NCBI GenBank assembly: GCA_910575585.1
Contig: CAJTGF010000017.1
Span: forward strand, 1 to 64,000
Reading direction: 5' to 3'
Origin: Clostridiaceae bacterium
GTDB taxonomy: Bacteria; Bacillota; Clostridia; Lachnospirales; Lachnospiraceae
DNA length: 64,000 bases
Position numbers and translations under genes: made by a program. Positions 43,726 through 52,712 of the stretch are shown in pieces (within the stretch, counting starts at the first letter, position 1; the number at the start of each line of letters is the position of its first letter). The notes beneath the pieces were generated by a model. The model made no database searches, was not told where the DNA came from, and saw nothing but the letters and a program-made list of their open reading frames with translations.

Positions 43726-44776
43726 GCGAACATTGGAACAAGATTACAAAAACTTAAAACGCCTGGAAACGCCGGATCTGTGGAGCCGGATCGAAAAGGA
43801 TCTAAATGAACGGCCAGACCGCCGGCAAAACGCCTCCGGCCAGGACCTTTTGTCCCCAAATCCTCCTGCCCGCCGCCGACACGCCTTATCCCCCACAAGC
43901 CGGATCCCACGCCCAGCCGCCTCCAGGATAGCAGCCGCTGCCGCCGCCGGCGTGATCCTGATCACCGCCGCAGCCCCATGGAAAAAACCGGGTCCGCTCT
44001 CCGGCCACAGCGCTTCCCGGGAAAATGCCGTCATAACCGCCGAAACCACCATGGCATCCGCGGATAGAGACGCAGAAGGCCAGGCCGGTCAAGCCCAGGA
44101 AACCATGGCCTTCCAGGAGGAAGACCAGGCAGCAGCCTTTGGGCCGTCGTCCCAGGCAGAAACTCCCCCCGCAGGACGTCCGGGCGTCGTCTCCTACAGC
44201 CAGCTTTCCCTGACCGACCACGCCCCCCTGACCGTTCCCGCCCAGGCGCGGACCATGCCGGAAGATGCCCAGTACTTTTCCCAGGATATGCTTAAAGGCA
44301 CGGAGCTTTTGTGCCAGGCAACCGTCATAGAAGCCCGGCTGGAGACAGACCAAGACGGCGTCCCCTGGGCCGTTTCCTACCAGATTCTCCTGGACCAGAT
44401 ATACTACTCCCAGGATTATGTGGATGCCTCCTCCTATCTCACGGTGACCGCCCCCATTATAGAGGCCCAGTCCGATCCCGGAGCCCAAAGCCACGTACTC
44501 TACCAGCTGCAGCCCGGGGCCTCCTATCTGCTGCCTCTCACCCGCCGGGACCAAAACTGGCATCTGCTGTGCGCCTTTGCGCCCCAGGTCCGGATCACCG
44601 CCGACGGAGAATATCTGTTCCACTCCGGTTACACCACCCTGGTCAACCACCAGACAGCCATCGTCATAGGCAGCCAGGAAGGCGCCAACGACTATTACTA
44701 CGACAAAATGCTCCTTCGGGACGACGACGGCTTTCTTGGAGACTTTATCGCGCTGACTAAGACATCGCTGCAATAA
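43715..44776 (+). CDS. predicted anti-sigma factor with one membrane segment and a large outer domain
   Basis: 353 residues: a short cytoplasmic N-terminus (LEQDYKNLKRLETPDLW, anti-sigma-like), an Ala-rich transmembrane segment about residues 68-88 (SRIAAAAAAGVILITAAA) and an outer domain of about 260 residues. The outer domain has a low-complexity linker and then a beta-rich part. The anti-sigma role is inferred from position and topology; no zinc-binding ZAS motif is seen. It would hold the ECF sigma at the membrane until an outside signal arrives. Confidence 0.75.
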   Translation: MNNKRTLEQDYKNLKRLETPDLWSRIEKDLNERPDRRQNASGQDLLSPNPPARRRHALSPTSRIPRPAASRIAAAAAAGVILITAAAPWKKPGPLSGHSASRENAVITAETTMASADRDAEGQAGQAQETMAFQEEDQAAAFGPSSQAETPPAGRPGVVSYSQLSLTDHAPLTVPAQARTMPEDAQYFSQDMLKGTELLCQATVIEARLETDQDGVPWAVSYQILLDQIYYSQDYVDASSYLTVTAPIIEAQSDPGAQSHVLYQLQPGASYLLPLTRRDQNWHLLCAFAPQVRITADGEYLFHSGYTTLVNHQTAIVIGSQEGANDYYYDKMLLRDDDGFLGDFIALTKTSLQ

Positions 44777-45085
44777 TTCCGAAGTAAACACTGGTTGATA
44801 TTCGTGTCAGCTGTGGATTAGTTGTGGTATTGTTAAGTCGAAGTTGTGGTGGGTCCGGGAGAATCCGTCTGCTGTCCGGCATATCTGAACCCGGACGGGA
44901 CCGCCTCTCTCTTCGGCCTGCCACTACGCCGCCTCAGCTATACCGCAATATACAATTGATTTTACTAAATTTAATACACTTTTAAACTTTACATCAAGCT
45001 AGACGCAGATATCTGCCAATCTGCCACAAAAGCAGGTTCAGGCAACATTCCAAACGTCCATAAACCATCAAGGGAGGATATTATA
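44777..45085. other. leader region before the vWA lipoprotein gene
   Basis: No gene. A GC-rich inverted repeat (gtccggg near 44852 with cccggac near 44890) may be a hairpin. A conserved promoter is not clear; a site recognised by the upstream ECF sigma would be expected here or before 43198. Confidence 0.4.
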
Positions 45086-46780
45086 ATGAAAAAAACGCTT
45101 ACACCCCCAAAAAGATCATTCTCCATCCTCATAACCGCATCGCTCCTCGCCGGATGCGGGGCCGGAGCCGGGACAAATGCCGGTCAAACCGCTGTCACGG
45201 AGACCACGGCCGCAAGCGCCCAAACCCATGCTGAAGCCGGAGCAGCCCCCCAGGAGACCATAGCCGTATCCGGCGATGCCTTCGACGGCTCCTCCTGTCT
45301 TCCCTCCGACTCCATAGCCGGAAAATACCAGGATGCCTACGGGACAAATTCCCCCAATACGGAAGAATACGGCTTCATCCAGGAAAACGGCTTCCGATCC
45401 GTTGCCCAAGAGCCCCTTTCCACCTTCTCCGCCGACGTGGACACCGCCTCCTACGCCAACATCCGCCGTTTCATCCGATACGGCCAAAGTATCCCCACGG
45501 ATGCGGTGCGCATTGAGGAAATGCTCAACTATTTTGACTATGACTACCCGGATCCGGAAGGTGAGGAGCCATTTTCCGTCACCACGGAGTACTCCGTCTG
45601 CCCGTGGAATGAGGACAATCGGCTGCTGCTCATCGGCTTAAAGGCCAAAGAGATTGATTTTGCCAACCGCCCCTCCTCCAACCTGGTATTTCTGCTGGAT
45701 GTATCCGGCTCCATGTACGCCGACGACAAACTGCCCCTGGTCCAAAAATCCTTCACCATGCTGGCCCAAAACCTTGACAGCAGGGACCGGGTGTCCATCG
45801 TCACCTACGCCGGATACGAATCCGTGGTGCTGGACGGGGTTTCGGGCAGCGACACCGCCAAGATCGCCGCAGCCATCAGCGACCTGGAAGCCGGCGGCTC
45901 CACCGCAGGCAGCGCCGGAATCCAAAAAGCTTACCAGCTGGCGGAGAAAAACTACATCCCCGGCGGCAACAACCGGGTCATCCTGGCCACGGACGGCGAC
46001 TTAAACGTGGGCCTCACCAGCCAGGAAGACTTAACCCGGCTTATTGAAGAAAAAAGAAAAAGCGGCGTCCATCTGTCCGTCCTGGGCGTAGGCACAGGCA
46101 ACATCAAGGACAACAAGATGGAGGCCCTGGCAGACAACGGCGACGGCAACTACAGCTATCTGGACAGCATTTACGAGGCGAAAAAAGTCCTGGTGGACGA
46201 AATGGGCGGAACCCTGATCACTGTGGCAAAAGACGTCAAGCTGCAGGTAGAATTTAACCCTGCCTATGTATCCGGCTACCGTCTGGTAGGCTATGAGAAC
46301 AGGATCCTGGATAAAGAAGACTTTCACGACGACAAGGTAGATGCCGGGGAGATCGGCTCCGGCCATGCCGTAACCGCTCTGTATGAGCTGATCCCCGCCA
46401 AGACTGCTGATGCGGCATCAGATCCGGGACTGAAATACCAGCAAGATGTCAGCGCCGCCTATGAAAGCCGCCCCGTGAACACAAGCACCGAGCTTTTAAC
46501 CGTAAGCCTGCGCTACAAAGCTCCAAACGGCGACGCCAGCAAGCTTATGGCCCACCCCGTAGAGTCGTCCTCCTTCACCGGAATTCTGCCTGAAAACCTG
46601 GCCTTCGCCGCCGCCGTAGCCCAGTTTGGCATGGTGCTGCGTGACAGCGAAAACAAGGGGACTGCCACCTTCGACAGCGTCATCGCCCTTGCCCGATCCT
46701 CCATGGGCCAGGACAGCGATCCGTACCGGAAAGAATTTTTAGAGCTGGTCCAGGAAGCCCAGAGAATTTACGGAAAATAA
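45086..46780 (+). CDS. vWA-domain lipoprotein, YfbK type
   Basis: 564 residues. The signal peptide ends in a lipobox (LLAGC). Then come a vWA N-terminal region (FSADVDTASYANIRRF), a von Willebrand A domain with a complete metal-ion-dependent adhesion site (LLDVSGSM, DxSxS, about residues 208-212) and a C-terminal DUF3520-like part. It would sit on the outer face of the membrane and bind protein partners through Mg2+. It follows the sigma/anti-sigma pair, which suggests a common stress or envelope role. Its 3' end overlaps the convergent MATE gene. Confidence 0.9.
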   Translation: MKKTLTPPKRSFSILITASLLAGCGAGAGTNAGQTAVTETTAASAQTHAEAGAAPQETIAVSGDAFDGSSCLPSDSIAGKYQDAYGTNSPNTEEYGFIQENGFRSVAQEPLSTFSADVDTASYANIRRFIRYGQSIPTDAVRIEEMLNYFDYDYPDPEGEEPFSVTTEYSVCPWNEDNRLLLIGLKAKEIDFANRPSSNLVFLLDVSGSMYADDKLPLVQKSFTMLAQNLDSRDRVSIVTYAGYESVVLDGVSGSDTAKIAAAISDLEAGGSTAGSAGIQKAYQLAEKNYIPGGNNRVILATDGDLNVGLTSQEDLTRLIEEKRKSGVHLSVLGVGTGNIKDNKMEALADNGDGNYSYLDSIYEAKKVLVDEMGGTLITVAKDVKLQVEFNPAYVSGYRLVGYENRILDKEDFHDDKVDAGEIGSGHAVTALYELIPAKTADAASDPGLKYQQDVSAAYESRPVNTSTELLTVSLRYKAPNGDASKLMAHPVESSSFTGILPENLAFAAAVAQFGMVLRDSENKGTATFDSVIALARSSMGQDSDPYRKEFLELVQEAQRIYGK

Positions 46781-48089
46781 CGCCGCAGCATCAATGCCGA
46801 CACCGCAGCCGCCATTACCTCCGTAACCGCAAATCCGATCCACACCCCTTCTGCCCCAAAAAATCCGCGCAGCACAAAGGCGATGGGGATGATCACAAGA
46901 TACCGGATCAGGGATATGACCAGGGAAGGCCCTCCTTTCCCCAGCCCCTCAAAGGCGCCGCTTAACATAACAGATACCGCTGACACCACAAATCCGCAGC
47001 TGATGATCCGCAGGGCCTTGGCCCCCTCTAAGATCGTCACAGGATTTTCGGAAAACATCCCCATAAGGCGGTCGGGGAACACCATGCACACTGCCGTGCC
47101 AAAGGCCATGATCCCCCCCCAAGGAGCAGAGAAACCTTCAGGATGCCTTTCACCCGGTCCCCCCGCCCAGCCCCGTAGTTAAAGCCCACCAAAGGGCGGA
47201 TCCCCTGAACGATCCCGTTGGCCGTAAGATAGATAAACGTCTGCAGCTTATAGTAGATCCCCAAGATCAGCACATAAACCTGGGAAATCTCCGCCAGGAT
47301 CCCGTTAAGGGCTGTGATCAGAAGGGAGGGCAGGCCGATATTAAGGGCAGCCGGTATGCCCACCATGTAGATTCGCTTGTACGAATCCCCTTTTAACCCA
47401 TCCTTTGTCAGCCGAAGCCGCACCGGAAGGGGCTTTGCCAAGAAGATTGCCACATAAGCCCCAAGGCTGGCTGCCTGCCCGACCCCTGTGGCAATAGCCG
47501 CCCCCCGGACGCCCATGCCCTCCATAGGACCTGCCCCGAAGATCAGGATGGGGTCCAGCACAATATTTACGATGCAGCCAAGAAGCATACACCCCATAGA
47601 CACCCGCATCCTTCCCACAGACTGGAAGATCTTTTCAAAAGATACCCCCACCGTCTGTACGGCTGCAAACAAAAAGACGATTCCGGAATAGGCGATCCCC
47701 TCCCCAATGACCAAAGGATCCTCCGTAAACAACCCTAGAAAGCTTGGCATGATGGCAGTACACACAACCGTCAGCCCAATGCCGTGGAGTCCGTTTAACA
47801 CGATCCCCTGGGAGATCACGCTGTCCGCCTTTTTCCCGTCCCCTGCCCCCAAATAAAACGCCGCGGCCGCGTTGATCCCGATGCCGAAGCCAACCCCCGC
47901 TGCCACCACCAGATTCTGGATGGGAAATACCAGCGAAAGGGCCGTCATGGCATGCTCGCTTATTTTCGCCACAAAATAGCTGTCCACAATGTTGTACAGC
48001 GCATTGACCAACATAGACAATACCATAGGAAATGACATGGCAAGGACAAGGGGAAACACCGGGCGTTCTTTCATATAATTCTGATCCAT
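46768..48089 (-). pseudogene. MATE family transporter interrupted at a G8 tract
   Basis: The first frame (48089 down to about 47120) encodes MATE segments (LVNALYNIVDSYFVAK, PLVGFNYGAGRGDRV) and goes off frame in the run of eight G on the minus strand (47113-47120). The remaining family sequence resumes in another frame (IMAFGTAVCMVFPDRLMG to 46768). One base more, or two fewer, restores a full-length protein of about 440 residues. It is either a sequencing error, a recent null mutation or a phase-variable switch. The ATG has ggagga upstream. Confidence 0.85.
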
Positions 48090-48117
48090 ACTTTTAATTC
48101 CTCCGTTTGCTCTTTAT

Positions 48118-48275
48118 GTACGATCGGAGTCTCTTTGTGCCTGATTTTGTGAGATGATTTTTTGTCAGATGTGCATAAATTTATGAGGCGTACGTGGAAC
48201 GTACGTTGATTAAATTTATGTGCATCTGACGGAAAATCATCCACAAAGGCAGGCTAAAAACGTTTCCGGATGTAC
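48118..48275. mobile_element. palindromic MITE-like element, copy 2
   Basis: About 150 bases between GTAC at 48118-48121 and GTAC at 48272-48275, upstream of the MATE gene. The interior is nearly identical to copy 1 at 19528-19686; the extreme ends differ (GATCGGA/TCCGGAT here), so the conserved part is the central palindrome plus CGGA/TCCG. Confidence 0.85.
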
Positions 48276-48309
48276 ATTATTACATTTTCCCGCCAACGCT
48301 CTTTTGCAC

Positions 48310-48339
48310 AAAAAAACCACGCAGTACTATACTGCGTGG
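48310..48339 (-). terminator. intrinsic terminator of the crp-ferredoxin-NapH-like operon
   Basis: 10-base perfect stem ccacgcagta/tactgcgtgg with a 3-base loop, followed on the minus strand by seven T. It is about 140 bases downstream of the last gene. Confidence 0.85.
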
Positions 48340-48476
48340 CGAAAAGAAAACGTATCGTTTGGAAAATTCCACATTATTTTTACAATTGAGGATTATAGCA
48401 GAAGCCGCTTCCAATGTCAAGCCTCAAAAATCAAATCCGCAAATCCTCACACCGGCCTGCTTACGCCTCAAAACCA

Positions 48477-49061
48477 TTACTCCTCTTTGTCTTTCCCCGC
48501 TCTCAATTTGCAGATCCCCTGGGTCATAGTCCCCATAGGGCAAAATGTACACCAGGTTCTGGGCTTATACAGTCCCATGACCACAAATCCAAGAAGCAAA
48601 GAAGTCAGCATCAGGCTGTAAAACCCAAAGCTGTACTGGGCCACCCAGTCCGGCACCGTCCCCGCCGTGTAGGTCCATCCCCAGGGAATCCGGAATGTCC
48701 AGAACAGTTTGATGGCCTCCCTAAGGCTCCTCGCCCCCGCTCCCACCAAATACGTCTGAAAGACCATATTGCCGAACATGGCCAGAAAGAACAAAAGGAA
48801 CCCATAGCGGAACCATGTGGAGTACATCCACTTTGGCGTAGATTTATTTCTCGAGCATTTCATCTGGCTGCCAAGTTTCGTGTACAGCTGCCCCCGGCCG
48901 CAGAGGCGGTTGCAGAACCATTTATTTCCCCCAAAAACGGCCAGACACAGGGGAAGAAGAAAATCGATCATCCCCAGCCACGCAAACAGGATATTAAAAA
49001 ATCCCAGGGAGAAATACACGATCTCGTAGATCCACAGATAATCATACCACTTCTTTTTCAT
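48477..49061 (-). CDS. NapH-like membrane protein with cysteine clusters
   Basis: 194 residues with about four transmembrane segments and two cysteine pairs facing one side (WFCNRLCGRGQ and TWCTFCPMG), as in the 4Fe-4S-binding NapH/CcoG-like membrane family (PF12801). It probably passes electrons between a ferredoxin and the membrane. It overlaps the ferredoxin gene by 20 bases. The electron donor and acceptor are unknown. Confidence 0.82.
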   Translation of the reverse strand: MKKKWYDYLWIYEIVYFSLGFFNILFAWLGMIDFLLPLCLAVFGGNKWFCNRLCGRGQLYTKLGSQMKCSRNKSTPKWMYSTWFRYGFLLFFLAMFGNMVFQTYLVGAGARSLREAIKLFWTFRIPWGWTYTAGTVPDWVAQYSFGFYSLMLTSLLLGFVVMGLYKPRTWCTFCPMGTMTQGICKLRAGKDKEE

Positions 49062-49290
49062 CCCCTGCTCCCCTTTCTTTCACCGAAATACAGCCGGCCG
49101 GACAGATCCCGGCACATCTGCCGCACCCTACGCACAGATCTTTATCCACGTTCGCGTAACACCCCTTTACCACCGTGATCGCCTGCTTAGGGCAGACTAA
49201 AACACAGCTGCCGCAGGCAACGCACACCTTTTTATCTGCCGACGCAAATCTTTTGGACTTCAAAAAAACACCGCCTTCCCATGTGATCAT
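49042..49290 (-). CDS. 2[4Fe-4S] ferredoxin-like protein
   Basis: About 82 residues with two CxxCxxCxxxC clusters (CVACGSCVLVCP and CVGCGRCAGICP), each binding one 4Fe-4S. The ATG at 49290 is used; a TTG at 49263 with ggaagg upstream is an alternative. It lies between the Crp/Fnr regulator and the NapH-like gene and would deliver electrons to the latter. Confidence 0.88.
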   Translation of the reverse strand: MITWEGGVFLKSKRFASADKKVCVACGSCVLVCPKQAITVVKGCYANVDKDLCVGCGRCAGICPAGCISVKERGAGDEKEVV

Positions 49291-49334
49291 TACAAGTATT
49301 GTATCACATAAAAACAGCGGTGTATGTAATTCGG

Positions 49335-50000
49335 TCACATAAAAACTTTTTTCAGCTTTTCCTTATCCAGGATAACCACCTTTCCCCTGCCTGCTGCCAA
49401 AATTCCCTCGTCGCCGAAATATTTCAGCACCTTTGTCACCACCTCCCTGGCGCTTCCGATATTTTTGGCTATCTCGTCGTGGGTGATGAAAAGTTCGGAC
49501 ACCTTTGCGTTGATCATCTCGTCCCACAAAAACATTGCCACCCGCCTGTCAGCGCCCATAAACAAGATCTGCTGCATGGTCCACATCACATCGGAGAACC
49601 GCTCCGTAACCTGCCTGTACATAAAAAGCCCTACATGGGGGTTGCGCTCCATAAGAGGGTGAAGCACATTAACCGGGATGACGATGGCCCTGGCCGCTTG
49701 CACTGCCTCTATGAGAACGTCAAACTCAATGGAATCCATGAGACAGGACGCCGACAGCACACAGTTTTCCCCTCCGCGGATCCGAAACAAAGTCACCTCC
49801 CGCCCCTGGTCTGAGATGATATACACCCGCAATACGCCTGTAAGCAGTAAAATGGCTCCCCTGCACCCCATATCGGACCGATGGACGTTCATCCCCTTTT
49901 CATATACCGCCTCCACGGATCCCTCTATAAGCTGTTTTTGTTCCCGCCAATCCAGCTTATCCCAAAAGGGACAGGCTGATGATAACTTTTCCGTATCCAT
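49335..50000 (-). CDS. Crp/Fnr family transcriptional regulator
   Basis: 221 residues with an N-terminal cNMP-binding-like beta barrel (residues about 20-130) and a C-terminal winged helix (FITHDEIAKNIGSAREVVTK). No FNR-type N-terminal cysteine cluster is present; a single Cys near residue 10, and Cys45 with Cys80 and Cys86, could sense redox. It is the first gene of the regulator-ferredoxin-NapH-like operon and may control it in response to redox state or a small molecule. Confidence 0.9.
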   Translation of the reverse strand: MDTEKLSSACPFWDKLDWREQKQLIEGSVEAVYEKGMNVHRSDMGCRGAILLLTGVLRVYIISDQGREVTLFRIRGGENCVLSASCLMDSIEFDVLIEAVQAARAIVIPVNVLHPLMERNPHVGLFMYRQVTERFSDVMWTMQQILFMGADRRVAMFLWDEMINAKVSELFITHDEIAKNIGSAREVVTKVLKYFGDEGILAAGRGKVVILDKEKLKKVFM

Positions 50001-50020
50001 CTATCTGTCCTTATTCTCTG

Positions 50021-50839
50021 TCACATGCAAAACATCACAAACCGAAGCACATCCATATAGTCATCCGCCTCATACCTTACAACTTTTGCCCCCATCTTTA
50101 TCACTCCCGGGTAAAAAGACGCCCTGTAAGCCTTGGCATGCTCCCTATAATGGACCTCCAACGCAAAATGCCTCGGCAAAGGGATCACGCAGTCGGAAGC
50201 CATACCGGCCTCAAGCCGCTGCTTTAACCCTTTTACCGCCCTCCCCATCCCGTCATGGATCTGCTCGTTTGCCTCCTGGGGGTGCATCCCCACGGCGCCT
50301 CCCCCGATCCCCCAGGTAGTGGCCACAGCAGTGATCCCCGGACAAAGCTCCTTTGCCATATCGCAGAGCATCCCATCCCCGCTTACAAAGATCACCGGCA
50401 CCCCCACATAAGCCGCGTACATGGCATTTATGGTAAATTCACTGCACGCCATGCCATTTAAAAGCACCTTCTCCAACCCCGGATTCATGGTGTGGGCCAG
50501 GGGATTGCCGTCGCTTCCCGCACAGGTGTGGTAACCGGTCATAGCCGCCGCCCCGAAGGTCCCATCCAACCCGTCCATCATGCAGGCCGGTCCCCCGGTC
50601 CACTCCCTCATCAGACGCGCCTGGCGGGGCATGGCCGAAGGATCCAGGTTCCGGGCCGAATCATGGGCATCCCTTACAAGGATCTCCGACACGCCGCCTG
50701 CGATGGCCCCCTTGCAGGCTGATGCCACCTCTTTTGTCATCTGCCCCGCAAAATACCCGTACTGATCCCCGGGCTTTGTCTCCTTCCAGTTGACGATCCC
50801 AGCAGTTCCTTCAATATCCGCGCTGATAAACAGCTTCAT
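50021..50839 (-). CDS. dppA: M55 family D-aminopeptidase
   Basis: 272 residues of the DppA type. The zinc ligands are in ISADIEG (Asp and Glu), DAHDSARN (His), AMTGYHTCAG (His) and the later Glu in SEFTINAM; these form the dinuclear zinc site of the self-compartmentalising decamer. It releases D-amino acids from peptides, in dipeptide or cell-wall peptide recycling. It overlaps the nucleotidyltransferase gene by 4 bases. Confidence 0.92.
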   Translation of the reverse strand: MKLFISADIEGTAGIVNWKETKPGDQYGYFAGQMTKEVASACKGAIAGGVSEILVRDAHDSARNLDPSAMPRQARLMREWTGGPACMMDGLDGTFGAAAMTGYHTCAGSDGNPLAHTMNPGLEKVLLNGMACSEFTINAMYAAYVGVPVIFVSGDGMLCDMAKELCPGITAVATTWGIGGGAVGMHPQEANEQIHDGMGRAVKGLKQRLEAGMASDCVIPLPRHFALEVHYREHAKAYRASFYPGVIKMGAKVVRYEADDYMDVLRFVMFCM

Positions 50840-51357
50840 CTTCCTACCTCCATAATTTCATCAAATGGCTCCTCTACGGCCCGCCGGTTAACCCGCTCCA
50901 TCTGGGGCATCAGGTCCCTGGCAATGGCGTTTTGCAGCCGCCGAAGCTGCGCCCCCGCATAACCGCCATACGATTTTGCCGCCCGCTTTGACAAAAAGAT
51001 CTTCCGGTTGTCCAAAAGTTCCTGGCCCAGATCCGATACGATCAGATACTCCTCCCTGTCCAGCCCCAGGATCTCGCAGGTGTTGGGATTGCACTCTAAA
51101 AGAAGGCGCGCCATCTTGTTAAACGAATAGATGACCGTATCCGTCACCCTGTCCTCAAACTGCTCAAACTCCGTCAGGCCCAGAAGGTCCGACGGAGCAT
51201 TCAGGGTAATCCCCCGTATGTCTGTATCACTGTTTTCATTGTTGGTGCCGTAGGCGTAGCTTCCCCCTGGCCCCAGAAGCATGATCCGCTTGCCGAGATG
51301 GCGGTTTGTCCGCAAAAAGTCGTAATCCTCTGACTGGATCAGGGCGTGAAAATCCAT
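50836..51357 (-). CDS. RlaP-family predicted nucleotidyltransferase, shortened
   Basis: 173 residues. The nucleotidyltransferase signature is GSYAYGTNNENSDTDIRGI (GS, then DxD), followed by LLLECNPNTCEILGL, as in the RlaP/YcgL predicted nucleotidyltransferases (PF10127). Family members are normally longer at the C-terminus (about 250 residues or more), and this one stops soon after RRLQNAIARD, at the ATGA overlap with dppA. It is likely truncated by deletion, with the new end close to the neighbour. Activity is uncertain. Confidence 0.78.
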   Translation of the reverse strand: MDFHALIQSEDYDFLRTNRHLGKRIMLLGPGGSYAYGTNNENSDTDIRGITLNAPSDLLGLTEFEQFEDRVTDTVIYSFNKMARLLLECNPNTCEILGLDREEYLIVSDLGQELLDNRKIFLSKRAAKSYGGYAGAQLRRLQNAIARDLMPQMERVNRRAVEEPFDEIMEVGR

Positions 51358-51517
51358 GGCGGTGATCTCCTTTCTTATGAGGACATCTTACCATAACATG
51401 TGGGGTGGTGGCAAGGATTTGTCTGTTATTTTGACGGAAGCATTTCTTTAAAATCCAATTCCGATACAGTCTCCTTATTCTACACCTCCCAAATCCCGTC
51501 GATAAAAATATGCCGAA

Positions 51518-51757
51518 TCATTCTGTACTCCACCCTGGAATTCCACATTTTACTCCTTCAGATACGGAAGCACTTGGATTTCCACTTTCGTTTTTATGTT
51601 CATCATCTAAATAAATGCCATAGGAATATACATAGGAGCCACTACCATATAAACTCTCTCCTTTCTTTTGACGTACCCCCATTACTGAATCGTATTCCCA
51701 TTGAACAACTAAACCAGGCCGAGATGAAACTAGTACCATATGTCCATTCTCCAGCAA
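51518..51757 (-). CDS. unassigned small ORF at the end of the kinase cluster
   Basis: 79 codons from a TTG (starts LENGHMVLVSSRPGLVV, with initiator). The same frame upstream of the TTG, back to the TAA of the TPR gene at 51803, encodes a hydrophobic stretch LIFLLIIVLVFI, which would make a membrane anchor, but has no start codon. Either a non-standard start, a sequencing error or decay. No family recognised. Confidence 0.35.
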   Translation of the reverse strand: MLENGHMVLVSSRPGLVVQWEYDSVMGVRQKKGESLYGSGSYVYSYGIYLDDEHKNESGNPSASVSEGVKCGIPGWSTE

Positions 51758-51802
51758 ACTTTTGATAAAAACCAGGACTATTATCAGGAGAAAAATTAAG
51801 TA

Positions 51803-52444
51803 TTACCCATCCATTACCTTCTTTTTCCCATTTACTAAATTACCATAGTATACACCCGTATTCAAATACCAATATCCCCTTTCTTCATCATATAACGAGT
51901 CATCATATACCGGCTTTATATAAATTTGCATTTGGATCCCATTATCTTCTGGATATGAAATACTGTCATCAATACCCATATTACTCCATATAATGGTATT
52001 AGCCTCTTCGCCGGAAATTAAAAGTGAAATTTTTGAATAATCATCATTCTGTGCCGCCTGATATAACTGCTCCAATAATTTTTCTCTTTTCTGTGAAATA
52101 TACTTTCTTTTTTCCTCCTCTTCTCTTTTACGCAATAGTTCCTCTAATTTTTCTTCTATTACTTTGCTAATTTCCATCCCGTGTTCAGCTACCTCAATCG
52201 CCTTATCGAGTTCTCCTTTTTGCTCGTAATTTTCTATAATTATCAAGAGGGATTCCTCTGCATACGCAATAAACCTTTCTTCTCCTGTTACTTCTTGAAC
52301 AATCATAATTCCTTTATATATAGTTTCCAGTGCCTTTTCTTCATCTCCTTGCAATGAATAAGCATATGCCAATTTCTCATATAAAACCAAATTATGAGGT
52401 TCTATCTCTATGGCCTTATTAAAAATGACAATTCCCTTACTCAT
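51803..52444 (-). CDS. TPR-like cytoplasmic protein
   Basis: 213 residues. One or two tetratricopeptide repeats (residues about 1-70: IFNKAIEIEPHNLVLYEKL, AYAYSLQGDEEKALETI), a Glu/Lys-rich coiled coil (about 95-130) and a mixed C-terminus ending with GYWYLNTGVYYGNLVNGKK. No signal peptide. The start follows aggag and overlaps the end of the zinc-ribbon lipoprotein gene. The TPR type matches those of the two larger TPR proteins upstream in the cluster. The last residues may be off frame. Confidence 0.65.
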   Translation of the reverse strand: MSKGIVIFNKAIEIEPHNLVLYEKLAYAYSLQGDEEKALETIYKGIMIVQEVTGEERFIAYAEESLLIIIENYEQKGELDKAIEVAEHGMEISKVIEEKLEELLRKREEEEKRKYISQKREKLLEQLYQAAQNDDYSKISLLISGEEANTIIWSNMGIDDSISYPEDNGIQMQIYIKPVYDDSLYDEERGYWYLNTGVYYGNLVNGKKKVMDG

Positions 52445-52712
52445 TCAACTCCTGGATCTCTTCATAACACTCCCCACATACAAATGTAGGATATCCAAGC
52501 GCGTTTAGATACTGTTTCGTCACCTTTTTGTCACAAAACATACACTTTGTACTGCAACTTTCACACACATAACAGTCTCCCGACGACGCCTCAAATCTTT
52601 TTGTAGGTGTCTTATCACAATAAATGCAGGGAGTATCCGAATTATATCCTCCTCCACAGGCGAATAATGCCACAGCTGCCATTACCAATAAACCAATTAC
52701 ACGTTTTCTCAT
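52437..52712 (-). CDS. small lipoprotein with zinc-ribbon-like cysteine pairs
   Basis: About 91 residues from the ATG at 52712, with ggagggg 8 bases upstream. The signal peptide ends in a lipobox (ALFAC). The mature part has four CxxC pairs (CIYCDK, CYVCESC, CMFCDK, CGEC), arranged like a double zinc ribbon or LIM-like finger. An extracellular zinc finger lipoprotein is unusual. Coupled to the membrane protein upstream (ATGA) and the TPR gene downstream. Confidence 0.7.
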   Translation of the reverse strand: MRKRVIGLLVMAAVALFACGGGYNSDTPCIYCDKTPTKRFEASSGDCYVCESCSTKCMFCDKKVTKQYLNALGYPTFVCGECYEEIQELNE

